The notes under the pieces were generated by a model. The model worked only from the letters and a program-made list of their open reading frames with translations. It searched no databases and was not told where the DNA came from. Of a stretch of 39,927 nucleotides of DNA, positions 1 through 8,728 are shown in pieces (positions within the stretch are counted from its first letter, which is position 1; each line of letters begins with the position of its first letter). Position numbers and translations under genes: made by a program. This DNA comes from Nitrospira sp. (GTDB taxonomy: Bacteria; Nitrospirota; Nitrospiria; Nitrospirales; Nitrospiraceae): assembly GCA_019636945.1 (NCBI GenBank), contig JAHBWO010000025.1:1-39927 (forward strand). Reading direction: 5' to 3'.

Positions 1-1
1 C

Positions 2-487
2 CCGATCCACCGCACCTCCGTCATTCTCAGCCGCTTCATCTTCGTCATGGCGATCACGTCCATGCAAGTCCTTGTGATTCTCGGTGTGTCGTACCTCTTC
101 GGCGTCCATCCGGCCACCGGGATCCTTGGTGTCGCAACCATTCTCTTGATCGGCATGATGTTCGGCGTCGGCTTGACGGCCATCTCCATGGCCATGGCCT
201 TCTCCGTGAAGAGTCACGGCGATTTCTTTTCCGTCCTGGGATTTCTGTCCCTGCCCATGATTTTCCTGAGTTCCGCGTTAGTGCCGCTCACCGCGATGCC
301 GGGTTGGATGAGCTTTCTTGCGCAATTCAACCCGATGACCTGGGCGATCGATGCCGTACGCCCACTGATCTTGTCAGGCTGGACCGAAGCCTTGCCGCAC
401 GTCGGCATGGTGATCCTGGTCATGCTCGTGTTTGATGCCCTCTGTCTCTATGGTGGAGCCAAGGCGTTCCGGCGAGCCATGGGATAA
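2..487 (+). CDS. ABC-2 type transporter permease, C-terminal part (5' end outside window)
   Basis: The reading frame is open from the first bases of the window, so this is the last 161 residues of a larger protein. It consists of hydrophobic segments that look like the final membrane helices of an ABC-2 permease of the DrrB/NodJ kind. A typical short region, FLSLPMIFLSSALVPLTAMP, lies before an amphipathic stretch containing FNPMTWAIDAVRP, and a last helix precedes the stop. Such permeases pair with an ATPase to export drugs, polysaccharide or lipid-linked compounds across the inner membrane. The ATPase gene is presumably upstream and outside the window. The substrate cannot be told from this fragment. 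Confidence 0.8.
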   Translation, partial: PIHRTSVILSRFIFVMAITSMQVLVILGVSYLFGVHPATGILGVATILLIGMMFGVGLTAISMAMAFSVKSHGDFFSVLGFLSLPMIFLSSALVPLTAMPGWMSFLAQFNPMTWAIDAVRPLILSGWTEALPHVGMVILVMLVFDALCLYGGAKAFRRAMG

Positions 488-511
488 TCCCACCCATGAG
501 GCCCTGATCCC

Positions 512-1450
512 TTGACTGACACTGCAATCCGTCGGATGATACCGGTATTGGTCTCACTCGGCAGATCTGTGACCGACGGCAAACGTGACATGATGATTCC
601 TGAAAGTCAGATACGTGCCCTGATTCGCCTCCTCTCCGATGAAGACGACCGCATCGTCCGCACCATCAGCGGAAGACTGATTGATATCGGCCCTTCAGCC
701 GTCCCACTGCTCCAAGAAGCGGAAATTGAACAGCCTGAAATGGCCGACCGCATTGCGTCCGTGCTCGAAGAAATCCGAGGAGGCAAGCTGGAGGACGAGC
801 TGACGGAGCTGGCAGCCCTTCCGGATGAGGCGATGAGCCTTGAAACCGGGGCGTTTCTGATCGCCCGCTACGCCTATCCGACGCTGGACGTGGCTCGCTA
901 TCGTGACCAATTAGATACCATGGCCGCCGAAGTTCGGGCCCGTATCGGGCAGCGGGCCTCCGGGGAAGAAGCCGTCAACGCCCTCAACCGCTACCTGTTC
1001 ACGGAGCAAGGGTTTAAAGGCAACACCAAGAACTATTACGAGGTGGAGAACAGCTATCTCAATTGCGTCATGGATCGACGAGTCGGGATTCCAATCAGCC
1101 TGTCGGTGGTGTACCTTCTCATCGGGCAGCGGCTTGCCTTTCCGCTCTTCGGCATCGGGATGCCGGGACATTTCTTGGTGAAGTACGAGTCCGACCGGTA
1201 CAACATCTTCATCGACTGTTTCAATGGAGGAGCCCTGCTGACGGAAAAAAACTGCGCTCGGTTCCTCACCGAGGCGGGCTACGGGTTTGAAGAGAAATAT
1301 CTCGAAAAAAGTCAGGTTCGGGCGATTTTGTCACGCATGCTCAAAAACCTCTTGGCCATCTACGCCAAGGCCGACGACTCCGTGAAGATTGCTCGTGTGA
1401 CCAAGTTCATTGAGATTCTGGGTGGAGCTCCCCGCGAGGAAGGTTTGTAA
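512..1450 (+). CDS. SirB1-family transglutaminase-like protein
   Basis: A 312-residue soluble protein of the SirB1 family (Transglut_core2). The N-terminal 90 residues look like HEAT-type helical repeats (RALIRLLSDEDDRIVRTISG). The core carries the family block MDRRVGIPISLSVVYL, followed by GMPGHFLVKY and FIDCFNGGALL, which supply the His and Asp of a transglutaminase-like fold. The C-terminal helices (SRMLKNLLAIYAKADD) resemble the tetratricopeptide tail of this family. The biochemical function of SirB1 proteins is not established. The start used is TTG at 512, with GAGG 10 bases upstream; an in-frame ATG at 536 is an alternative. It follows the ABC permease after 24 bases and may be co-transcribed with it. 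Confidence 0.8.
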   Translation: MTDTAIRRMIPVLVSLGRSVTDGKRDMMIPESQIRALIRLLSDEDDRIVRTISGRLIDIGPSAVPLLQEAEIEQPEMADRIASVLEEIRGGKLEDELTELAALPDEAMSLETGAFLIARYAYPTLDVARYRDQLDTMAAEVRARIGQRASGEEAVNALNRYLFTEQGFKGNTKNYYEVENSYLNCVMDRRVGIPISLSVVYLLIGQRLAFPLFGIGMPGHFLVKYESDRYNIFIDCFNGGALLTEKNCARFLTEAGYGFEEKYLEKSQVRAILSRMLKNLLAIYAKADDSVKIARVTKFIEILGGAPREEGL

Positions 1451-1565
1451 TAACCCACCGCAGCGAACAGGCTGAGGTCGAGGATACAGCTGAGTAGAAG
1501 TGAGACCCCGTCAACCTTAGCCGTAACCTTCATGAAGCCGGCCCACTTTCCAATGGCCCGCTCAG

Positions 1566-2321
1566 CTAGACTCGAATCGTGAGCAAATCCTTCCCCTTCC
1601 AGATCTTGCCGTAGTACTCCTCACCAGCCTGAGCTCTGACGTCATAGCGATCGGCAATCGGGTAAAAATGCGAGAGCACGAGCTGCCCCACATCTGCCTC
1701 CTTCGCGATCTGCCCGCATTGGCCGGCATGCAGGTGGGCCGGACCCGGACGGTTGGCTGGGAACGAACAATCGAGCACAGCCACATCTGCATCTCGGCAT
1801 AAAGACACGATCGCCTCGCAGTATTGCGTGTCGCCTGAATACACGACTGTCTTGCCTCGATATTCAATTCGATAGCCGACACTGGAGAGATCCGGGACAT
1901 GGACGACGGGTTTCGGAACGATACGAGTGTCCCCGATCCTGAACGGTTTGTTCGTGACTTCCTTGAATGTCACCTTGAATGGCGCCGGGGAAAAGCTGGG
2001 AAAGCTCTGCATAATCGATTGCAACAGTCGGATCGTGCCTTTTGGACCGATCAGCGTCATCCCCGGGCGAGAGCCACCTCCATATTTGGCATAGATGACC
2101 GCGTCGAAAAAGAAGGTGATGAAGTCTGAAAAATGATCGGCGTGGAAATGCGAGAACAAGAGATGCGTAATCGTGTGCCGATTGACGCCGGTTTTGATCA
2201 GATTCATCAAGGTACGAGGGCCGAAATCCAGTATGATGTTCTGATCAGTGCGTACCAGATACCCGGCAGCGGCACGCGTGGGATGAACGTTGGTTCCGGA
2301 CCCAAGGATAGCTAGGCGCAT
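1566..2321 (-). CDS. MBL-fold metallo-hydrolase (RNase Z / class II phosphodiesterase-like)
   Basis: A 251-residue metallo-beta-lactamase-fold hydrolase. It shows the metal-binding motif SHFHADHFSD (HxHxDH), a later metal-ligand Asp in VYSGDTQYCE, and a C-terminal His in VLSHFYP. The N-terminus MRLAILGSGT is the usual first strand of RNase Z-like and PhnP-like members, so I start at 2321. A good ribosome site (AAGGA, about 8 bases upstream) agrees, and the longer frame to 2444 runs into the neighbouring gene. It begins 16 bases after the stop of the large cyclase gene on the same strand, so the two are very probably one operon. RNase Z-like MBL proteins include class II cyclic-nucleotide phosphodiesterases. 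That role would suit the neighbour but is only inferred; a phosphodiesterase for other substrates is equally possible. Confidence 0.85.
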   Translation of the reverse strand: MRLAILGSGTNVHPTRAAAGYLVRTDQNIILDFGPRTLMNLIKTGVNRHTITHLLFSHFHADHFSDFITFFFDAVIYAKYGGGSRPGMTLIGPKGTIRLLQSIMQSFPSFSPAPFKVTFKEVTNKPFRIGDTRIVPKPVVHVPDLSSVGYRIEYRGKTVVYSGDTQYCEAIVSLCRDADVAVLDCSFPANRPGPAHLHAGQCGQIAKEADVGQLVLSHFYPIADRYDVRAQAGEEYYGKIWKGKDLLTIRV

Positions 2322-2337
2322 GGCGTATTCATCCTTC

Positions 2338-5300
2338 TCATCTATCAAGGCCCGAAAGGATGACTTCCGCTTCGAGCAACTCAGGATTAGAAGCCCGTAC
2401 GGTAATCTTCGAGCAAGCCGCTTGCAACACACTTCTTGCGGCATCCGATCGGTTCAGTTTTTTCAAGAGTCTCCCCATGCTCATGGCGGCTCGAAGCTCA
2501 AACATCGTCGCATGCTGTTCCTGCGCGATCTTCACGGCTCCGGCAAAGCACTGCTCCGCTTCAAAAACGGATGACTCAGATTGTTCCAGCAGGAGCTCGC
2601 CTTGCAGACGAAGCAATTCCGCCTGCCAACAACGTTCTCCCTCAACGCGAACAAGCTTCTGGGCCGCTGACAATGCAGCCAATCCTTCATCGATACGTTT
2701 CCTCCGCAAGTAGACTTCTGCGAGCATCGCCAACGTAAACGCGTTGTTGAGTCTGACGCCTGCTGCTTGTGCAGCGGAGAGACCGTTCACTAACTGATCC
2801 AGCCCTTCGTCACGCCCCTTCTCAGCCAGAGCCCATCCGTGCAGGGAAGTCGCCCACGCCAATGTGACTTCAAACGAGTACTTGGTGGAAATGGCGATGG
2901 CTTCTGCGGAAAGAACCAGAGTTTTGTCCACATCCCGGATAGTGGAATAGACCCAAGAAACCGTCGCCAATGCAAACGCCAGAGTGAAGGGATGCTCTAG
3001 CTCCCGTGCCATGTGAATGGCCTCTTTCGCCAGCCCCTCGACCTCATCGACCTCGCCCAATATCCAGAGTGTTCGGGCCAACATAATTCTGGCGGTGATG
3101 CCGGGGTCTTGAGTATACGGTTGGGGCTGTGATTGGTGTCTCTGAGGGTTATACAGAGACTTGGCCGCGAGGAGATGGGTTTTAGCTTCGTCGAACCGGC
3201 CAAGGAGAGTATAGGCTGAGCCGATGCTTTCGTGGGCTCGAATGAGCAAGTCCGGATTCTGCTTGCGGCTCGCGAAGGCCAGGAGGTGTTCGGCCAGGTC
3301 GCACGCTGTTGCGAGCGAGCCTCCGACCAAATGAAACACCCACAACCCCCACACCGCTAGAAAGTAATACTCGGAATCGCCGTGGCCTTGAGAAAGCTCG
3401 CGCGCCCGAAGATAATTCCGCTCAATCTCCGCCGATGCATATCCCTTCACCGTGACGAGTGGGGCTCCACGCACAATGAGCAGGTCCAACTCCAACCCAT
3501 CACGCTCAGGCCCTGCCGGCAATTCGTTCAGCAACGCCAAGGCACTCTTGAAATAGTTCAGTGCTTCGACATTGGCCGATCGTGTGACATCTCTGTGCGC
3601 GGCAAGGCGCCAATACTCAACAGCAGGCCCGTTCAATCCCGCCTGTTCATAGTGATATCCCAGCAACTCAGGTTCTGTTTTGACCCGTTCCTCGAACCGA
3701 CTCTCCAATGTTTTCCCAATGCGGGCATGGAGCACCCGGCGTGCTTTTTTGGGCAATGTGCTGTAGGCAGCATCTTGAATGAGCGCATGCTTGAACATGA
3801 ATTTGGCCGTCGGGATCTCACCCTCCTGAAAGATGAGCCCCGATGCACCAAGCGAGTGAAGTGCATCCTTCAACTCACCCTCCGTGACATCGACGGTCTC
3901 CCGCAACAATTCATAGCTAAACTCCCGCCCGATTGCAGATCCAATCTGGACGATCTCTTTCGCTGGCCCCAACCGGTCGATCCGCTCCATGAGCAAGGCT
4001 TGCAAGCTATCCGGAATAGACAACTCCTTCAATGGCTCCTTCAGGCTGAAGGTGCTGTTCCCTTCCGTGAGTAGACCGGATTCCAGGAGGTTTTCTGTCA
4101 GCTCTTCGAGATAAAGAGGTACCCCATCAGTCTTCGCAAGGATCGCCTGTTGGACCTCCGGCGGAAGAGCTCTCCCACCGGTCATCGAGGCAACAAGCTC
4201 GGCGCTTTGCCGGCGTGGAAGCCGATTCAAGGTTAACCCTGTGACATGGCCATACTGCGTCCATGCCGACATAAAATCAGGTCGAAACGTGATCAACAAC
4301 AACACGCGCATCTGCTGAATGCGGTCGATGATTCGTGTCACAAGGTCTATCGTGGTCGGATCAAGCCAATGGGCATCTTCCACGATGAGGAGTGTCGGAC
4401 GATGATCCGCCAGCCGCTGAAGCTGCCGCACGAGCGCGTCAAGCGTCATGTCCTTCCGTTTATCCGACGACATCGTGAGCAGCGAGTGCTGGACCTCTCC
4501 GGGAGTTGACAAGAGCTCTGCCGACAAAGACACCGTGGTCTGGTCGTCGATGCCGATGCTGCGAACAAAGGTGTGAAGCTTTGTTCGTTGCGTATGGGGA
4601 TCGTCTTCACTTGTCAGCGCCGCTGCCTGCCGGAGGCAATGGATCACGGGATATAGCGCCGTATTCGTGTGATACGGTGAACATTGCAATTCGATCGTCT
4701 GGTGAGGCTCATCTACCAGCCGGTCTCGCACGCTGCGGCACAGTCGTGACTTACCGATGCCGGCTTCTCCGCACAGGAGCACAACCTGTCCATCCCCACC
4801 AACTGCTTCGCGCCAGCGCCCCAAGAGCAGTGCCGATTCGTGCTCCCTGCCGACAAAACTCGCCAATCGTGCCGCTCGGTACGACTCGAATCGACTGGTC
4901 GATGCCTTTGTACCAAGAACCCGCCAGACCTGGATCGGCTCGTCGAACCCCTTGAGGGACACGCTTCCATGGTCCGTGAATTCAAACTCATTGCCGACGA
5001 GCCGCTTCGTCGCCGAATCCACGACCAATTGATTGGGCGCGGCCAGACTTTGAAGCCGGGAGGCCAGATTCGGCGTTTCGCCGAACACCGACCGTTCCTT
5101 GGCCGTTTCTTGCCCGATAAGTTCCCCAACAATCACTTTCCCCGTTGCAATTCCGACTCGTACGGCAATTTCGGATTCCTGAGACGAAGAATGCTCTCGA
5201 GGAAAGGTTCTCACCAAATCTCGTATTGCCAGACCGGCATGGATCGCGCGTTCCGCATCATGTTCGTGCACATGCGGATATCCGAAATACACCAACAGTC

Positions 5301-5733
5301 CATCACCCATATACTTTGCGACATACCCGTTGAACCGCCCAACCGCTTGACTACAGGCGTCCAAAAACCGTCGGACAATTTCTTGCACGTCTTCGGGGTC
5401 TAACCGGCGAGCCAGTGCGGTAGATCCGACAAGATCACAAAACATCACGGTCAACTGTCGTCGCTCTGCGTGATCGCGACCGGAAGTCGGCGGCGTGAGT
5501 ACCGAAGACGCGGGGATGGCTGCAGACTGCGCGTGCTCAAGCCCGCTGCGTTGCGACAACTCTGCGATCGCACGCAGGAGCTTTTTCCGATGGCCCAGGA
5601 GCACACCCAAGGACGTCAAGTCCTCGTCGGTCAGCTCAGGCAACACGTCCCACGTGATGGCATTCTGCCGGAACGCATCCTGATAGCAATCGAGACCGAG
5701 GCTTTCGAGCCAGGCTGAGATGCGATCATTCAT
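2338..5733 (-). CDS. SAM domain / class III adenylate-guanylate cyclase / AAA ATPase / TPR regulator
   Basis: A very large cytoplasmic signalling protein, 1131 residues from the start chosen here. The order is: SAM domain (about 3-58, ISAWLESLGLDCYQDAF); class III nucleotide cyclase domain (about 90-280) with metal Asp100 in VMFCDLVGST and Asp144 in YMGDGLLVYFG, then GIATGKVIVGELIG and ETPNLASRL; AAA/NACHT-like ATPase with Walker A GEAGIGKS (about 322-329) and Walker B LLIVEDAHWLD; then several hundred residues of TPR-like helices. This is the widespread cyclase plus COG3899-type ATPase architecture. Both metal Asp residues are present, so cyclase activity is plausible; cAMP versus cGMP cannot be read. 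The frame stays open to 5853, but family members start at the SAM domain, so ATG 5733 (or 5739) is preferred. The MBL hydrolase follows immediately. Confidence 0.88.
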   Translation of the reverse strand: MNDRISAWLESLGLDCYQDAFRQNAITWDVLPELTDEDLTSLGVLLGHRKKLLRAIAELSQRSGLEHAQSAAIPASSVLTPPTSGRDHAERRQLTVMFCDLVGSTALARRLDPEDVQEIVRRFLDACSQAVGRFNGYVAKYMGDGLLVYFGYPHVHEHDAERAIHAGLAIRDLVRTFPREHSSSQESEIAVRVGIATGKVIVGELIGQETAKERSVFGETPNLASRLQSLAAPNQLVVDSATKRLVGNEFEFTDHGSVSLKGFDEPIQVWRVLGTKASTSRFESYRAARLASFVGREHESALLLGRWREAVGGDGQVVLLCGEAGIGKSRLCRSVRDRLVDEPHQTIELQCSPYHTNTALYPVIHCLRQAAALTSEDDPHTQRTKLHTFVRSIGIDDQTTVSLSAELLSTPGEVQHSLLTMSSDKRKDMTLDALVRQLQRLADHRPTLLIVEDAHWLDPTTIDLVTRIIDRIQQMRVLLLITFRPDFMSAWTQYGHVTGLTLNRLPRRQSAELVASMTGGRALPPEVQQAILAKTDGVPLYLEELTENLLESGLLTEGNSTFSLKEPLKELSIPDSLQALLMERIDRLGPAKEIVQIGSAIGREFSYELLRETVDVTEGELKDALHSLGASGLIFQEGEIPTAKFMFKHALIQDAAYSTLPKKARRVLHARIGKTLESRFEERVKTEPELLGYHYEQAGLNGPAVEYWRLAAHRDVTRSANVEALNYFKSALALLNELPAGPERDGLELDLLIVRGAPLVTVKGYASAEIERNYLRARELSQGHGDSEYYFLAVWGLWVFHLVGGSLATACDLAEHLLAFASRKQNPDLLIRAHESIGSAYTLLGRFDEAKTHLLAAKSLYNPQRHQSQPQPYTQDPGITARIMLARTLWILGEVDEVEGLAKEAIHMARELEHPFTLAFALATVSWVYSTIRDVDKTLVLSAEAIAISTKYSFEVTLAWATSLHGWALAEKGRDEGLDQLVNGLSAAQAAGVRLNNAFTLAMLAEVYLRRKRIDEGLAALSAAQKLVRVEGERCWQAELLRLQGELLLEQSESSVFEAEQCFAGAVKIAQEQHATMFELRAAMSMGRLLKKLNRSDAARSVLQAACSKITVRASNPELLEAEVILSGLDR

Positions 5734-5951
5734 GGGCATTATCCCGCAGACGAGAGCCGATGGAAAATCGGCCTCCATCGCACGGTCCTGTGGAAGATTC
5801 TCTACAATCGTGTCGAGTCTGACCGGCAACGATTGATGGCCGAGTATGACCATTGCCGCAAGAGCCTGTCAATTACGGCGCTCCTGCACCAGCCATGACT
5901 CGGCGTTGCTCGAATAGGAAGGGCATGAAGTGAGAGCCCCCGGTCGATTCG

Positions 5952-5981
5952 TTGACGATCGGTTGATTGCACCCGTATGAT
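5952..5981 (+). promoter_or_regulatory. Putative sigma70 promoter of the HEAT protein gene
   Basis: TTGACG at 5952-5957 and TATGAT at 5976-5981 with an 18-base spacer, each one base off consensus. Transcription would start near 5988, only a few bases before ATG 5991, which argues against the upstream TTG start and suggests a leaderless or nearly leaderless message. Confidence 0.45.
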
Positions 5982-5990
5982 CCCTCACCC

Positions 5991-6632
5991 ATGATCACGA
6001 TGCGGCGTCACGAGCAGGGGCAGGTGAATCCCGCGCTCCTCATCACTCTCATCATCTGTCTCATTACAGGCGTCTGGGTCTGGAAACGGCTTTCGCTCGA
6101 GACACAAGATTACCTGGTCGATCAGGCCGTGCCGATGACCGCCATTGGGCTGGTCTGTGCCCTTCTCTTGTTCATCCCAATCAGAATGCTTCGGCGCCGC
6201 CAGGTGCGATCACGAGAACGAACCAGGCTGTTGACGTTGTTTCACCGAGAAACGGTTCAAGAGAAACAGCTCGAACTGGTTTTTGCACTGCTGGAAAACA
6301 ACGAGTACCACATCGATGGACTTGAATCCGTGGTCCCAGCCTTGAAAGAGCTGTTGGCAACAACCCTCCAACGGGCATTAGGCGACAAACAGCATCGCAT
6401 CCGTGGCATGGCAGCCAGCCATCTCGGTGCGTTACAAGATTTGTCAGCGGTCCCGCTGCTAGTGAAGGCTCTGGACGATGACCATGCCCACGTCCGTGCC
6501 TGCGCTGCGTTGGGACTCGGGCGACTCCGGGCAACGGAAGCGCGTGATCGTCTAAAAGCAGCGATGGAGCATGATTGGGATCAAACTGTCAGAAGCCGAG
6601 CGAGGGAAGCACTGGAACAGATGCGGTCCTAA
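5991..6632 (+). CDS. Membrane-anchored HEAT-repeat protein
   Basis: A protein of 213 residues with two N-terminal membrane helices (about 14-36, NPALLITLIICLITGVWVW, and about 50-68, IGLVCALLLFIPIRML). A basic linker and a cytoplasmic helical domain of HEAT/PBS-lyase type repeats follow: RIRGMAASHLGALQDLSAVPLL, repeated as HVRACAALGLGRLRATEARD and TVRSRAREALEQM. HEAT repeats usually bind other proteins, so this may be a membrane scaffold. No catalytic motif is seen. Starts at 5967 (TTG), 5991 (ATG) and 6000 (ATG) are all possible; the promoter overlapping 5967 favours 5991 or 6000. It is transcribed divergently from the cyclase gene, and its function is unknown. Confidence 0.75.
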   Translation: MITMRRHEQGQVNPALLITLIICLITGVWVWKRLSLETQDYLVDQAVPMTAIGLVCALLLFIPIRMLRRRQVRSRERTRLLTLFHRETVQEKQLELVFALLENNEYHIDGLESVVPALKELLATTLQRALGDKQHRIRGMAASHLGALQDLSAVPLLVKALDDDHAHVRACAALGLGRLRATEARDRLKAAMEHDWDQTVRSRAREALEQMRS

Positions 6633-6694
6633 CATCACGCCAATAGACATTCACGACACTGAAGCGGCAATGTTGCTCGGAAATCTGTCCATTC

Positions 6695-7528
6695 CTATAC
6701 CCATTCGATTACCGCGATCTCTGGTCGGCAGTTCCATCGAAAGGGAAGAAAGGACCACCCCACTCCACGGTTGACATACAGTCGGTGCACACCTGATCGA
6801 TGCCAACCTGCTATCCGGCCACCACATCCGGGTGGAAGCCAGAAGGTCGGAATCCCCGGTACACGCCACTGCCCACCGTGACTGTGCCCACAAAGAATCA
6901 AGTCAATGGCGTGGTGCGGTTCCACCTGATCAAGAATATTGGGCGCATGGGCCAGCAGCAGTGTAAAGCGATGGTCCGCCCGAGCCGGAAGACAGCGCAG
7001 ATCAGCGCGGTGGAGTGATGGATCATCGACGCCGACGATCATCAGCTCTCCCCCTGTCACTGAGACGACAGCACTCTGGTTCACCAACAAGAAGATCTTG
7101 TGCCGATCGGCCAGTTCGGCATACTCTGCCACCGAGACACCGCTGTAATGATCGTGATTGCCCAGGGTCATGTAGATTGGCGCGATAGCGCGAAGACGGC
7201 CAAGAAACCGGAACAGATGCGGCAGCCCTTCTGGTACATTGAGCAGGTCGCCGGTGATCACGATCCAGTCCGGCTGGAGGTCGCCGACGATCTGGACCAT
7301 ACGATCATGCCGCGAACCACATCGATCGATATGCAGGTCGGTGAGATGGACCGCACGGCGACCGGCAAGTAACCTATGCATATGGGTATGGTGAGTCACT
7401 TCATAGTCGGAAAGACCATATTCCCAGTCTGGAGCAAAGCTGAAGAGCTGGTAGAGGGGATGCCCCAGAGCATGGCCGATAGAAGCTCGCACGAGATCAG
7501 GCCATGACGACGTGCGCCGCGTGCTCAT
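6695..7528 (-). CDS. Metallophosphoesterase (YkuE/YaeI-like)
   Basis: A calcineurin-like phosphoesterase of 277 residues. The metal-binding blocks appear in order: DLHID (Asp64, His66), VITGDLLN (about 93), TLGNHDHYSG (about 118), a His block LLAHAP, and CGHSHGGQ near the end. The closing YVNRGVGWSFLPFRW is typical of the YkuE/YaeI group, whose members act on lipid or membrane phosphoesters such as UDP-diacylglucosamine analogues. This copy has no clear N-terminal membrane helix; it starts MSTRRTSSWPDLVR with a moderately hydrophobic stretch at about 12-32. ATG 7528 is chosen because AAGGGG lies 7 bases upstream. It is divergent from truD across an 82-base gap. The natural substrate is not known. 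Confidence 0.88.
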   Translation of the reverse strand: MSTRRTSSWPDLVRASIGHALGHPLYQLFSFAPDWEYGLSDYEVTHHTHMHRLLAGRRAVHLTDLHIDRCGSRHDRMVQIVGDLQPDWIVITGDLLNVPEGLPHLFRFLGRLRAIAPIYMTLGNHDHYSGVSVAEYAELADRHKIFLLVNQSAVVSVTGGELMIVGVDDPSLHRADLRCLPARADHRFTLLLAHAPNILDQVEPHHAIDLILCGHSHGGQWRVPGIPTFWLPPGCGGRIAGWHRSGVHRLYVNRGVGWSFLPFRWNCRPEIAVIEWV

Positions 7529-7567
7529 CCTATACCCCTTGATCCTTTCTTCACATGGATAGGAAAA

Positions 7568-7595
7568 AGTATAGCAGGTGGTCGTCGAGCCCAAA
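7568..7595 (-). promoter_or_regulatory. Possible promoter of the metallophosphoesterase gene
   Basis: On the minus strand TATACT (7573-7568) is preceded by TTTGGG (7595-7590) with a 16-base spacer. The -10 is near consensus and the -35 is weak. It would give a leader of about 33 bases before ATG 7528. Confidence 0.3.
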
Positions 7596-7610
7596 TCGTA
7601 CGAGGGACCA

Positions 7611-8663
7611 ATGGAACGACTGAGCGAACCCTATCTCACGAACGACCTTCCTGGAATCAGTGGACGAATTCGCTCTGTACCGGAAGACTTTCAGGTTGAA
7701 GAGCGGCCACTCTACCTGCCTTGCGGCGAAGGGGAACATCTCTACGTCACCATCACGAAACGCGGACTGTCCACACCCGACCTCGTCCGACGGCTCTCCT
7801 CAACATTAGGAATCAAGGCACAAGCGATCGGTGTCGCAGGCCTGAAAGACGCACGAGCCGTTACGACACAGATGATTTCCCTGCAAGGCGTGTCGCCCGA
7901 ACAGGTCGCTGACCTCTCCGTCGATGACACCATCCTGAATGTGACCGTTCTAGGGCGACATCGCAATCGGCTCCGTACCGGTCACCATGCCGGTAATCGT
8001 TTCCGTCTGACCATTCGTGAGATTGCCGGCCACGCCAAGGAAACCGTCCCGGCAGTTCTTGAGCAGCTCACCAGGCGCGGAATCCCCAACTACTTCGGGC
8101 CCCAACGGCAAGGGAAGGATGGGGCCAACTACCAAATCGGCGCGGCCTTACTCCATGATGCCCGTCGACGTGACAAGATGAATCGGAACCAGCGCATCTG
8201 GTATCTCAATACCTATCAGTCGTTTCTGTTCAATCGGATTCTCGCCCGCCGGATTGATCAGATCGATCGTCTGTTCATAGGCGACTGGGCGATGAAGCAG
8301 GACAACGGCGCCTGCTTCCAGGTTGACGATGCGGAGAAGGAGCAGCCGCGCGCGGATCGCTTTGAGATCAGCCCGACCGGGATTCTCTTCGGTTCGCGCG
8401 TGTCCTGGGCCGGCGGTGAGCCAGGAGCAATCGAAGAAGCCGTCATTACCGAAGCAGGCGCAACCAAAGATACCCTCATTACCTCCGCCAAGGCCTGTGG
8501 CTTCCGTGGCGAGCGCCGCGCACTTCGTGTTCCCCTCACTGAGCTGGACTGTTCACTGAACGGTGATATCCTCACGCTCTCATTCAGTCTGCCTCCCGGC
8601 GCCTATGCCACGAGTGTGCTTCGTGAATTGATGAAAACCCCTTCGACACATTCCTCGTCCTGA
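7611..8663 (+). CDS. truD: tRNA pseudouridine(13) synthase TruD
   Basis: Converts U13 of tRNA (tRNA-Glu in E. coli) to pseudouridine in the cytoplasm. Visible family blocks are PEDFQVEE near the N-terminus, the catalytic motif GLKDARAVTTQ, a GNRF block (HAGNRFRLTIR), NYFGPQRQGKDG, and the C-terminal LPPGAYATSVLRELMK. With ATG 7611 as start the catalytic Asp is residue 80, the same number as in E. coli TruD, and the length is 350 residues against 349 there. The site GAGGG lies just upstream. The frame extends to a GTG at 7578, which I consider less likely. The region between about 150 and 300 carries the TruD-specific insertion domain. No sign of inactivation. Confidence 0.95.
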   Translation: MERLSEPYLTNDLPGISGRIRSVPEDFQVEERPLYLPCGEGEHLYVTITKRGLSTPDLVRRLSSTLGIKAQAIGVAGLKDARAVTTQMISLQGVSPEQVADLSVDDTILNVTVLGRHRNRLRTGHHAGNRFRLTIREIAGHAKETVPAVLEQLTRRGIPNYFGPQRQGKDGANYQIGAALLHDARRRDKMNRNQRIWYLNTYQSFLFNRILARRIDQIDRLFIGDWAMKQDNGACFQVDDAEKEQPRADRFEISPTGILFGSRVSWAGGEPGAIEEAVITEAGATKDTLITSAKACGFRGERRALRVPLTELDCSLNGDILTLSFSLPPGAYATSVLRELMKTPSTHSSS

Positions 8664-8728
8664 ACTGTCGTTTTCTTCTCCCTGTTTCACCGAGTGATAG
8701 AATACCAATAGAGGCGGTGAGTAAAGCG

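Noticed and set aside
512..1450. The SirB1 protein as the missing transglutaminase of the Anbu cluster
   Set aside because: It belongs to a different transglutaminase-like family and is 34 kb from the cluster.
1451..1565. A terminator between the SirB1 and MBL genes
   Set aside because: GC-rich repeats (GGCCC) are present, but they are direct rather than inverted and have no T-run.
3382..4074. A 230-codon plus-strand open frame
   Set aside because: Lies wholly antisense to the TPR and ATPase part of the cyclase gene, has no family motif, and is explained by high GC in the opposite frame.
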